Assembly (NCBI RefSeq): GCF_003945345.1
Contig: NZ_AP019308.1
Coordinates: 2,914,001 to 2,978,000 of the forward strand
From: Paenibacillus baekrokdamisoli
Lineage (GTDB): Bacteria > Bacillota > Bacilli > Paenibacillales > Paenibacillaceae
Reading direction: 5' to 3'
Length of the DNA: 64,000 nucleotides
The notes beneath the pieces are model-generated. The model was not told where the DNA came from. It made no database searches and saw only the letters and a list, made by a program, of their open reading frames with translations. Position numbers and translations under genes: made by a program. Every line of letters starts with the position of its first letter. Within the stretch, counting starts at the first letter, position 1. Positions 25,843-34,871 of the stretch are shown here, one piece after another.

Positions 25843-26553
25843 TTAAGGTAGAAGCTGCCCCGTACGCACTTTCCCCCATACGCGACAAGGAATGAATCCT
25901 TCCGCATACTTCACTCCGCACTGCAGCCCCCGAAACCGAGATCCCGCTGTAACAAACTCACTGAGGTCAATGTTGTCGTGTTCCATCAGCCATTTCGTCT
26001 GACTTTGATGCTGATTTAACATCTCTAGCTTTTGCTCCATCGTATCAGTAATATCTACGTACTCCTCAGGGTTGAAGCGGATCCCCGCTAAAGTATCCAT
26101 GTAGTAAATAGGCACATTGAGTGCATGGGCTTCCCGACTCGTTTTGTAATAAGGGACAGTTGCCGAGAAACTTGCATCGAAGACGAGCTTACTCACAGCA
26201 ACATGGTCCGGCATGTAGTCATCCGGATAATGCGTAATGATTACATCTGGTTTGGCATAGCGAATGAGGTCCACCACAGCGTCCCTCGACTTTCTATCAT
26301 CCCCGTAAATTTCAAGATCGGGCATATCCAGACTTATTACCTCAGCACCAATAACCTCACCTGAAGAAATCGCTTCATTCTTCCTAATATCCCTTAACTC
26401 TTCGGTGGGAATGATCAAATGGCCTTTGTTACCATTAGCAACATGGCATAATATGACATCATGCCCCAGTTTTTTATATTTGGCTAACGTGCCCGCGCAG
26501 CTAATTTCAATATCATCCGGGTGGCAACCAATTGCTAACACTCTCAACGTCAT
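25843..26553 (-). CDS. PIG-L/LmbE-family deacetylase
   Basis: A 236-aa Zn-dependent N-deacetylase. The zinc motif is AIGCHPDDIEISCAGTL at residues 7-23 and the third ligand is in HYPDDYMPDHVAVSKLV near 108-124. The family includes BshB and N-acetylglucosaminyl-inositol deacetylases. It is first in a two-gene operon with a NagB-like enzyme and divergent from an AraC gene. A role in amino-sugar catabolism is more likely than bacillithiol synthesis, judging from the neighbours. Confidence 0.88.
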   Translation of the reverse strand: MTLRVLAIGCHPDDIEISCAGTLAKYKKLGHDVILCHVANGNKGHLIIPTEELRDIRKNEAISSGEVIGAEVISLDMPDLEIYGDDRKSRDAVVDLIRYAKPDVIITHYPDDYMPDHVAVSKLVFDASFSATVPYYKTSREAHALNVPIYYMDTLAGIRFNPEEYVDITDTMEQKLEMLNQHQSQTKWLMEHDNIDLSEFVTAGSRFRGLQCGVKYAEGFIPCRVWGKVRTGQLLP

Positions 26554-26705
26554 CCCTACCTTTATACAGTTTTTTATGCGTCGTTATTTTTCACTGACTC
26601 GTTGTACTTTCGTCTAGCTTTACCTATTATATAAATAGAAGAAGCTATTTTCTTTGTCAATTAAGTCAGTTTATTTGCAATTATAGTAATAGGAGTGAAA
26701 AATAA

Positions 26706-27593
26706 ATGGAAGTTGCCGATATCAGATTAGAAGAAACACTAGTCATCAAGAAACTCCAGTCATTCCATTATTTTGAGTTCGCTAAGGGCTTTCTTTTCGA
26801 AGGGGAAAGTCATGATTTCTGGGAATTTGTATACGTGGACAAAGGAGAGATTACCGTAGTTGCAGATTCGAGCATCTACCAGCTTAAACAAGGGAATATC
26901 ATTTTTCATAAGCCAAATGAATTTCATACGGTATGGGCCAATCGTGAAATTGCTCCCAATTTAATCATCATCTGCTTTGAATGTGATTCACACAGCATGA
27001 AGTTTTTTGACAATAAAGTTCTCAGCTTGAGCGATGAGGAAAGAAATCTGTTATCCAATATTATCCGTGAGGGCTTCAATGCCTTTGAACAGCCCTTCGA
27101 CCTACTCCGAGATCACCTATTGAAAAGGAAAGAGAATCAACTCATCGCCAGTGAACAAATGATCAAAATTTATTTGGAGCTATTTTTGATAAGCATCATG
27201 AGGAAAGACGCACTACTTGCGTACGACAATAAGCTCTCCTCTGCTTCAAAAGAACGTAATGATGATGAAATGATACAAACTATCATCGAATATATGAACC
27301 TTCATATTGCAAAAACACTAACCTTGGATGATTTATGCCGCAATTTTAACATTGGCAAAACCAACTTAAAAACAATGTTCAAGGAGCAAACGAACTCTAG
27401 TGTCCTCAACTATTTCAAAAAATTAAAAATCGAGCATACGAAAACAATGATACGTGATAATACATTCAATTTAACCGAGATAGCCGAGCAAAATGGTTAC
27501 TCCAGCATTCATTCTTTTTCTAAACAATTCAAAAAATCAACTGGCATGTCACCCTCCGAATACGCCAAAACAGTAAAAGCTAGAGTGCTATAA
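26706..27593 (+). CDS. AraC-family regulator
   Basis: A 295-aa regulator. The N-terminal cupin sensor contains SHDFWEFVYVDKGEI and GNIIFHKPNEFHTV. The C-terminal AraC domain has LTLDDLCRNFNIGKTNLKTMFKEQTN and FNLTEIAEQNGYSSIHSFSKQFKKSTGMSPSEYAK. AGGAG is 10 bases before the ATG. It is divergent from the PIG-L/NagB-like operon across 152 bases and probably activates it. Confidence 0.9.
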   Translation: MEVADIRLEETLVIKKLQSFHYFEFAKGFLFEGESHDFWEFVYVDKGEITVVADSSIYQLKQGNIIFHKPNEFHTVWANREIAPNLIIICFECDSHSMKFFDNKVLSLSDEERNLLSNIIREGFNAFEQPFDLLRDHLLKRKENQLIASEQMIKIYLELFLISIMRKDALLAYDNKLSSASKERNDDEMIQTIIEYMNLHIAKTLTLDDLCRNFNIGKTNLKTMFKEQTNSSVLNYFKKLKIEHTKTMIRDNTFNLTEIAEQNGYSSIHSFSKQFKKSTGMSPSEYAKTVKARVL

Positions 27594-27620
27594 AGAGTAT
27601 AGTATCCGGAGCCATGCCAT

Positions 27621-27634
27621 TGTAAGCGCTTAAT
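27621..27634. promoter_or_regulatory. Possible catabolite-responsive element
   Basis: TGTAAGCGCTTAAT matches 12 of 14 positions of the CcpA site TGWAANCGNTNWCA. It lies between the AraC stop and the stalk-domain gene, about 90 bases before the latter. Confidence 0.35.
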
Positions 27635-27724
27635 AAAAGTAGGATGACAAACAAGTGAAATAGCATGTACCAGGGCAAGAATGATAATGATGTATTATTA
27701 TATAATCACAAATGGAGGTATTTA

Positions 27725-28633
27725 ATGACTAATATCAAAGCTCTTATAACCACTAAAAAGTTCATTCTGGCTATCTCACTAATTTCAATCATTTTAATGT
27801 TTCAAGCAGGAACCACTTCCGCCGCTGCGAATTCGAAGGGTAAACCTATCACATTAATTGTAAACGGACAAATCGTTCAAGGAGATGTAAATCCTAGCTT
27901 AATAGCAAATCGAACTTTTGTACCGATTCGCACATTAGAGTCGTTAAATTTAACTTTTAAATGGGATACAAAGTCCTCGAGTGTAACAGTAAATAATTCA
28001 AATCTAGAGGTTAAATTGATTGTTAATCAAACAACAGCATATAAGAACGGGTTACCCATTAAAATGGATGCACCGACTGCCGTTATTAATGGAAGAATAC
28101 TGATTCCAATTAGGTTTATAAGCGAATTATTTAATTTCAAAGTGAATTACGAAATTGAAAGAGTGATCATTTTCATAAATAGCAATGATTATAAACCAGA
28201 TCCTACTCTACTAGAAAGTGAAAATTTAAAAGAGGCTCGACTTGCTGCGATTTCTTTGCCTTGGTATAAAGAATTTTCGACACTTGAAAATAGCAGGCGA
28301 AATGAGCTAGACAGTTACACCTATACATTCCCAAAAGGAGAATTCAATAGCTACTTTTACCACAATGGTTATGTGCAAACCTATGTAAAGATAAATAATG
28401 GAGTAGCCCAAGTAATCTGGCAAGGTGATTATCATGGAGGATACGATAATAGTAAAGAGGTTGGAACTCGTCCAAATTGGGATAAAATTTTAAAAAACTC
28501 GATTATTATTACTCACGACAAGACGAATAAAGTAGCTTATGGATTCGCTTCGGGTCCTTCAGATCAACTTAAAATGGTTCCGTTTATGTCATATAAAGAT
28601 ATGGCACAATCATTGTCAGATGAGAAAAAGTAG
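27725..28633 (+). CDS. Secreted protein with copper-amine-oxidase N-terminal-like (stalk) domain
   Basis: A 302-aa secreted protein. The signal peptide spans about residues 1-32 (basic start, hydrophobic core, cleavage after TSAAA). The stalk domain follows with ITLIVNGQIVQGDVNPSLIANRTFVPIRTLE and GRILIPIRFISELFNFKVNYE, the repeat pattern of cell-surface stalk domains common in Paenibacillus. The remaining 140 residues have no recognised domain. AATGGAGG precedes the ATG at 27725. Unrelated in function to its neighbours as far as can be seen; base composition is lower in GC than the flanking operons. Confidence 0.82.
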   Translation: MTNIKALITTKKFILAISLISIILMFQAGTTSAAANSKGKPITLIVNGQIVQGDVNPSLIANRTFVPIRTLESLNLTFKWDTKSSSVTVNNSNLEVKLIVNQTTAYKNGLPIKMDAPTAVINGRILIPIRFISELFNFKVNYEIERVIIFINSNDYKPDPTLLESENLKEARLAAISLPWYKEFSTLENSRRNELDSYTYTFPKGEFNSYFYHNGYVQTYVKINNGVAQVIWQGDYHGGYDNSKEVGTRPNWDKILKNSIIITHDKTNKVAYGFASGPSDQLKMVPFMSYKDMAQSLSDEKK

Positions 28634-28635
28634 CA

Positions 28636-28687
28636 CTAAACAGCCTTAGTTCGGTACTCCACCGGACTAAGGCTGTTTAGTTTTTTC
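28636..28687 (+). terminator. Terminator of the stalk-domain gene
   Basis: CTAAACAGCCTTAGT (28636-28650) pairs perfectly with ACTAAGGCTGTTTAG (28666-28680), followed by TTTTTTC. It starts directly after the stop codon. Confidence 0.93.
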
Positions 28688-28806
28688 TGAAATCGCAGAT
28701 AGTTGTAGAAGTGAATGTAGCACGCTCTTGTGGTTAACCCTAATCCGATCTATCCTGAGCTCCGCCTCGTTAGTATAGACGATCAGCGATACCCTATATC
28801 AAGTTT

Positions 28807-30201
28807 TCAGCCAATTCTCACTACTTTCCAACCCATCATTTCACCAAAGTTTTCCATTACCTTCATCGTATCGCCATAAACAATAACCCCATGATGAGTA
28901 CCCCCATGCTTGCTGTAGGTAGAAAGAAAATCTGAAATCGGCAAAGAGGGCTTGAACCATCCATGTATGCTGCCTTCCATCCTGTCTTCACCTTCTACTG
29001 GGAGCATTTCTATAGGTGATAGTATCAATGAATAGGTATTGTCTCTTCCTGGTGCTAAATTGACATACACCGCATTCCCACTGCAGAATCTTCCATAAGC
29101 AACGACTGGATTATCCGCATCCGTGAATGGAAAATCCATTTCCTTCAGAGTAGGCTTATTAGCTGCTAGGCCTAAATTCATCTCACCCATATGACTTAGG
29201 AAAATGCTGTTATTCTTCCAATCCGGACAAAACATCTCGGTAAATGAGGTTTCCGGATAGACTGAAAGCAGCGCCCCCACTAAAGCCGCGGTGAGCACGT
29301 CACCTTCCCCTGCATAACCGATCCCTCTTGCCATCGCTTTGCTTGCTTCTAGGAAGGGCATGGTGGGAATACCCGATTGCTTAGTTATTTCCATGAAATT
29401 TATAGTAAACGCGCTCAATTCCTTTTGTTTGATCCATTCTCTTACTGCAAGACAAGCACGCGTCGACTGTCTGTAAACGGCGACATCGAAGCTATCAGCA
29501 GCGCTAAACTTATTGCTATCCGCTTCTATTTCTTCATCTATCTGTTTATTTGTAACCTCTTCGTAAAACTTTCTTCCCTCGTCCAGGTCCATTAAAACGG
29601 TTTCAATTCCTATTGTTGAGCGCATCAGATCTAGAGGTACATCGAAATCTCCCATACCTTCAAATACTTTACCTACTCTTCCAACCCTGGCCTTCTTCAT
29701 ATTTCCAGCCATTCTTGCGGCTTTCACACAGTCTACGATCCGGACTAGTACATCCGATTCTGACCAATGTCCCGCTTCAATAGAAAAGTCCTTCCCATTT
29801 CTCAGTAACAGGTTGCACATGTCTTGTACGCCATGTATACCATGATTATAGAAGAGCTCATCAGGGTTCTGGTTAGGACTGTAATCAAATGTAGGGGTTG
29901 TATCCAGAATAACTAACGGAAGCTTCGTCTCTGCAAGGATACTAGCGGATTCAAGGGAAGGCGAGTATGCTAAATGTAAAGTTACAATAGCATCTACCTC
30001 CTGCTTCTCAAAGAAATGGATCGCTTCCTTAAACTCAGTCTTAATCCTGCATACTTCAGCAGAGAACACTTCTACATTATTCTTTTCAAGCTCACCTATA
30101 ATCGTATGTTGAAAAGAATCTATCTTTTCTCTTAAACTAGGCAAAAAATCATCATACAGTTTAATGTATAAAGGTAAGAGACCTATTTTCAGCTTCTTCA
30201 T
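28807..30201 (-). CDS. L-arabinose/L-fucose isomerase-like protein
   Basis: A 464-aa protein of the fucose/arabinose isomerase fold. The N-terminal Rossmann-like part includes VDAIVTLHLAYSPS. Metal or catalytic stretches are GEGDVLTAALVGAL near 305, LSHMGEMNLGL near 345 and HGGTHHGVIVYGD near the C-terminus. Such enzymes interconvert aldoses and ketoses with Mn. The second ATG (30201) is chosen because AGGAG is 8 bases away. It ends the aminotransferase-Ald-kinase operon. The substrate is probably unusual, since no standard arabinose or fucose genes accompany it. Confidence 0.82.
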   Translation of the reverse strand: MKKLKIGLLPLYIKLYDDFLPSLREKIDSFQHTIIGELEKNNVEVFSAEVCRIKTEFKEAIHFFEKQEVDAIVTLHLAYSPSLESASILAETKLPLVILDTTPTFDYSPNQNPDELFYNHGIHGVQDMCNLLLRNGKDFSIEAGHWSESDVLVRIVDCVKAARMAGNMKKARVGRVGKVFEGMGDFDVPLDLMRSTIGIETVLMDLDEGRKFYEEVTNKQIDEEIEADSNKFSAADSFDVAVYRQSTRACLAVREWIKQKELSAFTINFMEITKQSGIPTMPFLEASKAMARGIGYAGEGDVLTAALVGALLSVYPETSFTEMFCPDWKNNSIFLSHMGEMNLGLAANKPTLKEMDFPFTDADNPVVAYGRFCSGNAVYVNLAPGRDNTYSLILSPIEMLPVEGEDRMEGSIHGWFKPSLPISDFLSTYSKHGGTHHGVIVYGDTMKVMENFGEMMGWKVVRIG

Positions 30202-30206
30202 CCACA

Positions 30207-31259
30207 TTACTCCTTGCCTGTATTTTGAATTATTTGTTGCGCGTTATTATAAAAAACATCTTCAATGTCCAATCTCGTTAGTTCTTCAGCTTGGGCGGCA
30301 AGCCTAAAGGCATCAAGCTGCTCATACATGAAGAAGGTTAAACCTTCTGCCTCAGAGCCTTCAACCTCACTCATGTGAACATCACCTGTTACATCCCCGT
30401 AAAGACCTTTTGGCACAAGATTTACATAATTCCCATTCTCGCAAATTCGCCTTGTCCTCATTCTAAGTATAGGGAGGTCACTGCCAAAAAGTATTCTTTT
30501 TGGTCCTACGGCTTTTATCAGCTGCTGGAATACATAACTGTTCGTATTTGCACTGAAGTCGTATACCATGTTTTTTGTCTCCGCAAGAATCTCGAAAGCA
30601 TTGCCTACATCCTCAGGACAATACGCCCTTCCAACATGAGCAACAATAAGCTTTAAATCCGGATATTTCCTTTCTATTTCCAACAGCTGTGCAAGATTTA
30701 CGGAATCTTTCAGCCGGCCATCTCTAGGTATATGGAGCATCGCAACCCAGCGGCGCCTGTTCAGGACTTCTAGATGATGAGGCGGTAGAAAGTCGAAAAT
30801 ACGTATTTCCTTCTCTGGTATATAAGGCGCTGCGAAATTTAGATATACCTTACATCCTAAAAACCCGCCTTTTTCAATTTCTTCTTCAAAATAAGAGGCA
30901 CTCTGTTCGGGCTTGGTTACCATCAAGGACGGAAAATTTAATTGCTCCGCACATCTGCTTATATACTCGTTACCTGCGGTAATGTCAAAATTAAGGCTAA
31001 CTTGTGAGAACATGAGTGGAGTTACCTTCTTGCCTGGAAACATAAGCTCATACGTTTCTATAAGGTCCTCCACCGGATTCTGTTTCGCAACCAAAGATGG
31101 CCAAGTTACAGCCCTCACAGGTGCACTCGCGGATTCCAGCCTGAATTTATCTAACCAAACGTGGGTATGGATATCAATCATCTGCTCAGGCAGAAAATCT
31201 CTTAATTTCTCATTATAAAAAATCTTATCTACTTCCTTGACCTCAAATAGATTACTCAA
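30207..31259 (-). CDS. Amidohydrolase-family protein
   Basis: A 350-aa TIM-barrel metal hydrolase of the amidohydrolase-2 type. Metal-site motifs are MIDIHTHVW (27-35), VAMLHIPRDG near 192, LIVAHVGRAYCPEDV near 220 and ILFGSDLPILRMRTRR near 265. Members hydrolyse lactones or amides, decarboxylate, or isomerise uronates. Translation starts with TTG whose bases overlap the kinase TGA stop, after GGAGGTGACTCGA. In this operon it could open a sugar lactone or act on an amide-bearing sugar. Confidence 0.82.
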   Translation of the reverse strand: MSNLFEVKEVDKIFYNEKLRDFLPEQMIDIHTHVWLDKFRLESASAPVRAVTWPSLVAKQNPVEDLIETYELMFPGKKVTPLMFSQVSLNFDITAGNEYISRCAEQLNFPSLMVTKPEQSASYFEEEIEKGGFLGCKVYLNFAAPYIPEKEIRIFDFLPPHHLEVLNRRRWVAMLHIPRDGRLKDSVNLAQLLEIERKYPDLKLIVAHVGRAYCPEDVGNAFEILAETKNMVYDFSANTNSYVFQQLIKAVGPKRILFGSDLPILRMRTRRICENGNYVNLVPKGLYGDVTGDVHMSEVEGSEAEGLTFFMYEQLDAFRLAAQAEELTRLDIEDVFYNNAQQIIQNTGKE

Positions 31260-32737
31260 TTCGAGTCACCTCCAGAATGAATGTTTTTGCTACTAAATTC
31301 ACGATAACAATCCTTATAAACTTCATGAGCTGCTTTATCCGGTATCCTAGTAATCTTAATAAAGCTAGTCTGATCAAAAGCATCTCTTGCATCTGTATAA
31401 ATACCCAGCCCAATGCCTGCTAAAATAGCAGCTCCAGCAGCTCCTGCACAGGTTCCATTAATGGTGCAGAGCTCCATGCCAAGAACATCAGCTACGATTT
31501 GCGGCCAGGGATATGTCTCCGAAGGCCCGCCTACCATAGTTACGGAAGAAACATGCATACCTTCCGTCTCCAGTCGTTCCATCTGCATTTTCAAGAGATA
31601 TGCAGTGCCTTCCATTAACGCCCTTGCTATATCTGCCTTTGTGTATGCTGCCTGAACGCCTAAGACATCCTCGAGCAAAGGATTTATCATAAGTCCTCCT
31701 GCCCCAGGTTCTGCAGAAGCTGCAAGCTTGCTAAACGTCTGGTAGCGATCATGTTCATTGGAAATATAATGGCAAATGTATTTATCTATCGATGTGGCAA
31801 TTGCTGGAAGGGAAAACATCGCTCCCCAAGGGCCTTCGGGTTGGAGAAAAGGATCTACCAGCATCTTTTGCCTGATCGCTTTTTCCCGTTCCTTCACAGG
31901 ATAGAAGCCTACCCAAGAAGTTCCGCAAGAGATGAGCATCTGTCCCTCTTCCAGCACACCCGCTCCTCTTGCTGCACTCGGATGATCGAATGAACCAAGC
32001 ACCACAGGTGTTCCAGGTGAGAGCCCCGTATCTACCGCAGCATTTGGGGTAATCTGTCCTACAATAGTTCCGGGACTATGTATGGACGGGAGCTTCCACT
32101 TTGGAATACCCAACTTTTGCAGGAATGAAAGATGATAATCTGCAGACTTCTGATCCTGAAGATAAAAGGTGGTAGCCGTAGAGCTATCAATTCCCCATTC
32201 GCCAGTCAGCTTAAAGTTAATAAAGTCCGTGCTCATACAAACTCTTGCTGAATTCTCAAGCAGCTCTGGTTTATGACATTTCAGCCACGAAAGATGTGCT
32301 AAAGGAAAGGTCTTAATCAACGGCCAGCCTATCCATTCATGTACTTCGTCTTCCTCCAGCTTCCCAAACACCTTTTCTATTTCTTCATCTGTACGAGAAT
32401 CCATCCAGCTGAAGGCAGGAATTAACGGCTCACCCTTGTCATCCACCAAGAGGGTATTCCCGCTTGCTGATGATAGACTGAGCCCTGCTACTGAAGCACC
32501 TTCTGGAAGTGCAGCAGCCAATCTGCGAATTAAATCTGCAGTCAACCTATACAATTGATTAGCATCGAACTGGATACAGCCGCCTTCAAAAGTTTGATAC
32601 TGGGTTTGAGCCGTCTCCCTGGAAACAATAGTGCCTCCTGAAGACATGAGTACCCCCTTTATAGCTGATGTTCCAATGTCAATGCCTATTAAATATTCAA
32701 GCTGTTGGTTTAAATCTTGAATCTCTTTGGCTGACAT
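31256..32737 (-). CDS. FGGY-family carbohydrate kinase
   Basis: A 493-aa kinase. The N-terminal phosphate motif YLIGIDIGTSAIKGVLM, the central FSWMDSRTDEEI and PVVLGSFDHPSAARGAG, and the C-terminal VTMVGGPSETYPWPQIVADVLGMEL with GAAGAAILAGIGLGIY match the gluconokinase/xylulokinase group. It phosphorylates a sugar, ketose or sugar acid. AAAGGATGATCC precedes the ATG. The 141-bp repeat sits 20 bases upstream, separating it from ald within the operon. Confidence 0.9.
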   Translation of the reverse strand: MSAKEIQDLNQQLEYLIGIDIGTSAIKGVLMSSGGTIVSRETAQTQYQTFEGGCIQFDANQLYRLTADLIRRLAAALPEGASVAGLSLSSASGNTLLVDDKGEPLIPAFSWMDSRTDEEIEKVFGKLEEDEVHEWIGWPLIKTFPLAHLSWLKCHKPELLENSARVCMSTDFINFKLTGEWGIDSSTATTFYLQDQKSADYHLSFLQKLGIPKWKLPSIHSPGTIVGQITPNAAVDTGLSPGTPVVLGSFDHPSAARGAGVLEEGQMLISCGTSWVGFYPVKEREKAIRQKMLVDPFLQPEGPWGAMFSLPAIATSIDKYICHYISNEHDRYQTFSKLAASAEPGAGGLMINPLLEDVLGVQAAYTKADIARALMEGTAYLLKMQMERLETEGMHVSSVTMVGGPSETYPWPQIVADVLGMELCTINGTCAGAAGAAILAGIGLGIYTDARDAFDQTSFIKITRIPDKAAHEVYKDCYREFSSKNIHSGGDSN

Positions 32738-32757
32738 CCTGGATCATCCTTTCTTGT

Positions 32758-32898
32758 GCGTAGAAGCCCGCTGCGCGGACGGATCATTCTTACGATCGCT
32801 GTTGTCTCCCTATTTCTTGATTCTATCCCTTAGGGGTAGAAATAAGGAGACAAAGGCGAACGCTATCGCTTCTTCAGAACGATTCCGTCCGCTTCGCT
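32758..32898. repeat. 141-bp dispersed palindromic repeat, copy 2
   Basis: Matches 14539-14679 over 141 bases with one mismatch, in the same orientation. It lies between ald and the FGGY kinase on the same transcript, so it is probably transcribed here as a folded RNA segment. No obvious target duplication is seen at the edges. Confidence 0.9.
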
Positions 32899-32930
32899 AG
32901 GTTTGACGTGATGGCAAGATTTAGTGACTT

Positions 32931-34046
32931 TTATAAATATTGCTTTGGATCTACATAATCAAATCCAAGGTTCACTGCAACTGGCTCACAAGTGATCATG
33001 CCATTATAAGTATTCAGTCCTGCTAGAAGAGAAGGATCCTCTAATAGGGCACGATTAACACCTTTATTAGCGATTTGAACAAGGTAAGGCAGTGTAGCTG
33101 CTTCGAGGGCAAATGTGGATGTTCTCGGCACCGCACCAGGCATATTGGCAACCGAATAGTGAATGACTCCATATTTCTCGTAATAGGGTTTATCATGCGT
33201 CGTCACCCGATCGATTGTCTCTATAGATCCACCCTGGTCTATTGCTACATCTACGATTACCGCGCCTTTTTTCATTGTCTTTACCATATCTTCTTTTACT
33301 ATTTTGGGTGCTTTGGCACCTGCAACCAGAACGGCTCCAATTAGCAAATCAGCTTTTTTTACAGCCTGTGCTACGTTAGATTCGTTGCAAATCAAGGTTG
33401 AAATTCTTCCACCAAATATATCATCCAAATAAACAAGCCTATTTTTACTCACATCCAATACGGTAACCCTTGCGCCAAGCCCTATTGCCATCTTTGCAGC
33501 ATTGGTTCCTACTACTCCACCGCCTACAATAACCACTTCGGCACTACTTACTCCAGGAATCCCACCGAGTAAAATGCCCATTCCACCATTATATTTTTGA
33601 AGAAGAGTTGCTCCGATTTGAACAGACATTCTGCCGGCAACTTCACTCATTGGGGCAAGAAGAGGCAGCTGTCCATTGGCAAGCTGTACGGTTTCATAGG
33701 CAATTCCCGTAATCCTTTTTTCAATTAGCATCTCGGTTAGAGCTAAGTTTGGAGCTAAATGCAGGTAAGTGTAGAGTGTCTGCCCTGGTCTGAAAAGCTC
33801 ATACTCCGATTCTAGCGGCTCTTTAACCTTCACAATAATTTCCGCTTGGTTAAAAAGCTCTCTCTTATCATCCAATATTACGGCTCCAGCCTCCAAATAC
33901 TGCCCATCTTCAAAGCCGCTCCCAATGCCAGCATCCTTTTCTACAAGTACGTTATGCCCATTTCCTACTAGTTCGCTTACACCACCAGGTGTAAGTCCCA
34001 CCCTATTTTCATTATTTTTAATTTCCTTTACTAATCCGATTATAAT
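32931..34046 (-). CDS. ald: Alanine dehydrogenase, apparent ATT start codon
   Basis: A 371-aa NAD-dependent alanine dehydrogenase. From the ATT at 34046 the sequence reads (M)IIGLVKEIKNNENRVGLT, aligned residue for residue with known Ald, which starts MIIGVPKEIKNNENRV. GGGGG lies 8 bases before this ATT. The next usable start (GTG, 34001) would remove Arg15, a pyruvate-binding residue. Other motifs: VKVKEPL with the catalytic Lys, VIVGGGVVGTNAAKMAIGLG for NAD, and ANMPGAVPRTST. It could regenerate pyruvate from alanine made by the neighbouring aminotransferase. Confidence 0.88.
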   Translation of the reverse strand: MIIGLVKEIKNNENRVGLTPGGVSELVGNGHNVLVEKDAGIGSGFEDGQYLEAGAVILDDKRELFNQAEIIVKVKEPLESEYELFRPGQTLYTYLHLAPNLALTEMLIEKRITGIAYETVQLANGQLPLLAPMSEVAGRMSVQIGATLLQKYNGGMGILLGGIPGVSSAEVVIVGGGVVGTNAAKMAIGLGARVTVLDVSKNRLVYLDDIFGGRISTLICNESNVAQAVKKADLLIGAVLVAGAKAPKIVKEDMVKTMKKGAVIVDVAIDQGGSIETIDRVTTHDKPYYEKYGVIHYSVANMPGAVPRTSTFALEAATLPYLVQIANKGVNRALLEDPSLLAGLNTYNGMITCEPVAVNLGFDYVDPKQYL

Positions 34047-34078
34047 TTTAAAAACCCCCAGTAATATGATTTGCAGCC

Positions 34079-34867
34079 CTAAACCAAACGTACTTCAATC
34101 CCTTTTTCCTGAATAGCTTCGATATCATCCTTGTTTGCATTATGATTAGAAATTAAGCAATCAATTTTATCAATGCCTTCTATATGCGAAAAACTGGACC
34201 TGCCAATTTTCGTGTAATCAGCAACTACAATCGTCTTATTCACTCTAGCGATCATTTGTCTATTCAATTCCGCCTCAAGGTGATGATACGTTGTAACCCC
34301 AAACTCTGGGCTAACGCCATCTGATGAGAGAATGAGTTTGTCAGCCTTATACTTGTTTAATTGGCTTATTGCGTCATCTCCTGAGGTGAACTGATACTCG
34401 GCATTAATATTGCCACCTAGTAATACAACGACTTTGATATTTTTGTTGTAACCCACCTCTTGGGCAACAGATATAGAATTGGTGATAATGATCAGATTCT
34501 TTTGCTCTTTTAATTCTCTAACCACAAAAAGCGGTGTTGTGCCAGAACCAAGGATAACGGTATCGCCATCATTAATCATGGAAGCCGCCTCAATAGCAAT
34601 CTTCCGTTTTTCCTCTTGATTCGTTCCCATACGGTCATGAAAGTTCATATTGTAATAGCTTTTGTAAGTACTAACCGCACCTCCATGAATGCGTTCAAGT
34701 AAGCCATTCTGCTCCAGTCCATCCAGATCGCCTCTGATTGTGACCTCCGAAATCCCAAAGCGTTTACTTAAGTCAATTACCTTCACTTTGCCTTCTGTAT
34801 GGAGCAAGTCCAAAATCCTTTTTCTTCTCTCTTCAATATTAAGTTCTTCCATTTTCTGTTCCGACAT
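34079..34867 (-). CDS. DeoR-family transcriptional regulator
   Basis: A 262-aa repressor with the winged helix RRKRILDLLHTEGKVKVIDL and ISEVTIRGDLDGLEQNGLLE, then GGAVS, and a DeoRC sensor with ILGSGTTPLFVVREL and LSSDGVSPEFGVTTYHHLEAE. It lies inside the aminotransferase operon, so it probably controls its own operon. ATG 34867 follows AGAGGCG; a TTG directly before it is an alternative. Direct repeats upstream of the operon are candidate binding sites. Confidence 0.9.
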   Translation of the reverse strand: MSEQKMEELNIEERRKRILDLLHTEGKVKVIDLSKRFGISEVTIRGDLDGLEQNGLLERIHGGAVSTYKSYYNMNFHDRMGTNQEEKRKIAIEAASMINDGDTVILGSGTTPLFVVRELKEQKNLIIITNSISVAQEVGYNKNIKVVVLLGGNINAEYQFTSGDDAISQLNKYKADKLILSSDGVSPEFGVTTYHHLEAELNRQMIARVNKTIVVADYTKIGRSSFSHIEGIDKIDCLISNHNANKDDIEAIQEKGIEVRLV

Positions 34868-34871
34868 CAAA

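Noticed and set aside
28688-28806. IS3-type transposase remnant between the stalk-domain gene and the isomerase
   Set aside because: Some codons look transposase-like on the minus strand, but no convincing motif could be read.
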